A stretch of 64,000 bases of DNA, from positions 248,001 through 312,000 of the forward strand of contig NZ_LMDW01000016.1 of the NCBI RefSeq assembly GCF_001425205.1, in the 5' to 3' direction. The translations under genes and the position numbers were made by a program. Under the pieces are notes generated by a model, which had not been told where the DNA came from, searched no databases, and saw only the letters and a list, made by a program, of their open reading frames with translations. The DNA comes from Variovorax sp. Root411 (GTDB lineage Bacteria; Pseudomonadota; Gammaproteobacteria; Burkholderiales; Burkholderiaceae_C). Positions 62,093 to 64,000 of the stretch are shown piece by piece. The stretch's first letter is position 1, and every line of letters begins with the position of its first letter.

Positions 62093-62563
62093 GGAATTCT
62101 TTTCAGAAAGAAAGGATGAAATGATGGATGCACAATGGCGGTATTCATCGGATGGCGGCGACCTTTGGCAGGCCGTGCCTTGTGCAAGCTATGAATTTTT
62201 TTGGTTGCATGAGCCCGGCGGCTGTTGCTGGGCCATTGCTTAAAAAACAATTGGCAACACCACTTTTGACAATGTAACGTCAGCCAGAAGTGCGCTATCG
62301 GCCATTTCGTCCCAGACTATTCAGAATTCGTCTCAATCGGCCCCGGTGGTGCGCGGATCGGGTCAGAGACGATTCGAAATCACCAGTTCTTGGTGGCTGA
62401 ATAATTGCTGGCGACGCCCAGGCATGGAGCAGCAGGAAAACGATGAATGCGCTCGTCGTTATCCGGCTGAGATTGATTGAGGGTATTCCCTCATGGCAAT
62501 TACCCGCATAATTGCCATTGCGCGCAGAAGAATTGCGTGGCAGCTATTGCCGGCAATTCGATC
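62093..62563. other. 471-bp gene-free leader region upstream of hfaA
   Basis: No convincing CDS on either strand. It is clearly AT-richer than the neighbours in several blocks (62200-62290, 62470-62520) and contains the palindromes described at 62478-62557, plus further GGCAA/TTGCC half-sites (for example 62253-62257). A promoter for hfaA reading leftwards must lie here; no hexamer pair is strong enough to name. The minus-strand ORF at 61873-62250 is out of frame with hfaA and not supported. Confidence 0.6.
62478..62557. promoter_or_regulatory. cluster of three palindromes, candidate operators
   Basis: TGAGGG / CCCTCA (62478-62493, 4-base spacer), ATGGCAATTA / TAATTGCCAT (62493-62518, 6-base spacer, perfect 10-bp arms) and ATTGCCGGCAAT (62546-62557, perfect). 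The last two share the half-site ATTGCC. They lie directly after the araC stop and upstream of the hfa genes; no T run follows, so terminators are unlikely. Confidence 0.6.
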
Positions 62564-63742
62564 TCAACTACTCGAGAGCGTCAGGCCTTCGAGCCAAGTT
62601 TGCAGCCAATTGTCCTGCGGGCTGACGAGGTGCGCTCTGGTCAGGGTCCGCCGGTCCGCTTCTAGGAGCGCTTCGCGCGGCGGCATCCCAAAGCGCTGGC
62701 GGAACGCCCGTGAGAACGCAGCTTCCGTGCTGAAGCCGCAGGCAAAGGCCAGCTTCGAAACACTGCCCCGGCCGGCGCCTGCTGAATTGAGACGCAGGAA
62801 GGCGCGATCGAGGCGACGGCCGCGAATGTACTCGGCGACACCGCCCAGCGCCTCGAAGGTGCGATACAGCGCTGAGCGCGATAGTCCGAAATGGCGCATC
62901 AGCATTTCGGGCGACAAAGCGACGTTGTTCAGATTCCGCTCGATATAGCTCTGGATCGCCTGCAGCGAGCCCCCCACCAGGTCGCTGCCCACGATGGCGT
63001 CACGTCCCGAAACGGCAGCCGAAAGACTCGCCGCGACCAGCGTTGCGGTGACCTCGGCAGCGAGCCTGCTTTCATTGGTGTCGATCTGGGGAGCGACCCG
63101 TGCCATGGACGTCAAATGCTCGCGCAGGAGGGCTCCGAATGTCGTCTCGCCGTCAAGCACCGCACCGTGCAGCGTGTCCAAGGTGCGCGGGGCGAGCCGA
63201 AGCAGTTCCCGTGGGATGACGATGCTTATCGTTGCCAGCGGCGAAGTCCGGGAACTCATCTGCCGTGACATGTCGAAACAGACCACATCGCCGGCCTTGC
63301 CACGCGCTGCCTGGCCATCCGCCTCGAACTCGCACTCGCCCGAAACGTAGAGCTGAAGCATCAGATGGTCGATGCCAACGGCGGAGGCAAGTTGTCGATC
63401 ACGGCGAAACACCAGCGGCGAGGCACTGGAAAGGCCGAGCAGAAAACCGCCGAAATTGTAGGCCGTGAGGTCGGCGCGGAACGCGTCAGCTTCAAAATCG
63501 GGAGGAAGGGTTTCGAATAGACTCGAGAGACTGTCGCGCCACTGCTCGAAGTTCTCTACTGGCGTGAGCAAGTCCGCCCTGATTTGGTGGATCGGCACAG
63601 TCCTGTTTTTCATTCCGAAACCTCGCACGCAGGCAAAAGATTTGGATCCGGTCCCTTCTTTATCGACCAGCTCCCTGGGCATCGCTCCGACCGGCATCAA
63701 TGCACTCACGTCCGCTGGCCTTCGTTGAAATTTGCTGTTCAT
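62564..63742 (-). CDS. AraC family transcriptional regulator
   Basis: 392 residues from ATG 63742 (AGAAGG 7 bases upstream). N-terminal sensor region (about 90-250, AraC_binding_2-like: RADLTAYNFGGFLLGLSSASPL, LYVSGECEFEADG). The C-terminal HTH_18 (about 280-385) has SPEMLMRHFGLSRSALYRTFEALGG and ACGFSTEAAFSRAFRQRFG, the standard two AraC helix-turn-helix units. It lies upstream of hfaA on the same strand, so it likely controls that operon. A ligand is not predictable. Longer upstream frames exist (ATG 63952) but lack a ribosome binding site. Confidence 0.88.
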   Translation of the reverse strand: MNSKFQRRPADVSALMPVGAMPRELVDKEGTGSKSFACVRGFGMKNRTVPIHQIRADLLTPVENFEQWRDSLSSLFETLPPDFEADAFRADLTAYNFGGFLLGLSSASPLVFRRDRQLASAVGIDHLMLQLYVSGECEFEADGQAARGKAGDVVCFDMSRQMSSRTSPLATISIVIPRELLRLAPRTLDTLHGAVLDGETTFGALLREHLTSMARVAPQIDTNESRLAAEVTATLVAASLSAAVSGRDAIVGSDLVGGSLQAIQSYIERNLNNVALSPEMLMRHFGLSRSALYRTFEALGGVAEYIRGRRLDRAFLRLNSAGAGRGSVSKLAFACGFSTEAAFSRAFRQRFGMPPREALLEADRRTLTRAHLVSPQDNWLQTWLEGLTLSSS

Positions 63743-63772
63743 TGCAAGCCTTCTGAGCATAGGGCTTGCAAT
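63741..63772. promoter_or_regulatory. 10-bp inverted repeat over the araC start codon
   Basis: Arms ATTGCAAGCC (63741-63750) and GGCTTGCAAT (63763-63772), 12-base loop. In the mRNA the first bases of the start codon fall in one stem arm and the AGAAGG ribosome binding site spans loop and stem. It could therefore act as a translational lock or as an operator. The AT-rich bases 63773-63910 beyond it hold no gene I can support; the araC promoter is expected there. Confidence 0.6.
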
Positions 63773-63913
63773 ATTTAAATATGCGCGCGAGAGAATGATC
63801 ACCAAATCGATCTCGCAGAGTGTATTCCAGGATGTAATTCTTAATTGCGAATTGGGGGCACATTTTAAAATTTCCGCAATTCGCTTCGCGAATTCAGTTC
63901 TATCAACAAGCGG

Positions 63914-63949
63914 AAAAGAAAAAAGGCCCCGGCATTCGCCGGGGCCTTT
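63914..63949 (-). terminator. intrinsic terminator for the partial gene at the right edge
   Basis: Perfect 12-bp stem AAAGGCCCCGGC / GCCGGGGCCTTT with loop ATTC; on the minus strand followed by TTTTTTCTTTT. It lies 21 bases after the stop at 63971. Confidence 0.9.
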
Positions 63950-63970
63950 CACACTCAGGAGACTACGGGA

Positions 63971-64000
63971 TCAGGGACGGGCAACCTTCCAGGCCCCGTT
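63971..64000 (-). CDS. C-terminal end of an unidentified gene (cut by window)
   Basis: Nine codons reading NGAWKVARP then TGA, the only frame that ends just before the strong terminator at 63914-63949. The reading is plausible for a protein tail, but nothing can be said about its function. Confidence 0.4.
   Translation of the reverse strand, partial: NGAWKVARP

Noticed and set aside
61873..62250. 125-codon minus-strand ORF in the hfaA leader
   Set aside because: Out of frame with hfaA and overlaps its signal-peptide region; basic low-complexity translation.

Overview
This 64 kb window is GC-rich chromosomal DNA of a betaproteobacterium, most likely Comamonadaceae and close to Variovorax. 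This is inferred from the protein sequences and gene orders (maf-rng, the dap cluster, lptFG opposite pepA-holC, rimP-nusA-infB-rbfA-truB-typA). It was not tested by a database search. Genes are tightly packed, with many start/stop overlaps. Very long ORFs on the opposite strand are by-products of high GC.

Layout. 1-7.3 kb: end of maf, rng, a convergent MsbA-type exporter, then tolB-pal-cpoB and tcdA. 7.3-9.4 kb: tRNA-Lys(UUU) followed by a small accessory block (S24-type repressor, divergent small HTH protein, small membrane protein, DUF697-like protein). 9.4-19.1 kb: minus-strand housekeeping genes. These are an ABC-F ATPase, prmB, and the succinylase branch of lysine/meso-DAP synthesis (dapE, dapD, dapC) with pilU inserted, then a LysE-type exporter and argA. 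19.3-30.7 kb: hrpA, a DUF3309 miniprotein, and a minus-strand run lptF-lptG-cbiX-cysB-aminotransferase facing pepA-holC. 30.8-38 kb: a branched-chain amino acid binding lipoprotein, a stand-alone receiver protein, tRNA-Ser(GGA), qmcA-nfeD, an Orn/Lys/Arg decarboxylase and a DNA ligase carrying a signal peptide (LigE type). 38-45.7 kb: fabI opposite a yejABEF peptide importer, then an MFS carrier. 45.7-55.2 kb: the rimP-nusA-infB-rbfA-truB-typA translation/transcription operon and a DMT exporter.

55.3-63.9 kb is the most unusual part: four minus-strand genes in the order AraC regulator, small secreted HfaA-like protein, CsgG/HfaB-type outer-membrane secretion lipoprotein with an extra OmpA-like C-terminal domain, and a 1561-residue Asn/Gly/Ser/Ala-rich repeat protein with a signal peptide. 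The gene order mirrors the holdfast-anchor hfaA-hfaB-hfaD operon of Caulobacter and the logic of curli secretion. I read it as a candidate surface-fibre or adhesin system secreted through a CsgG-like pore. The AraC gene and the leader of the first structural gene carry several inverted repeats in unusually AT-rich DNA, suggesting dedicated control.

No insertion sequences, CRISPR arrays, rRNA genes or replication origin were seen.
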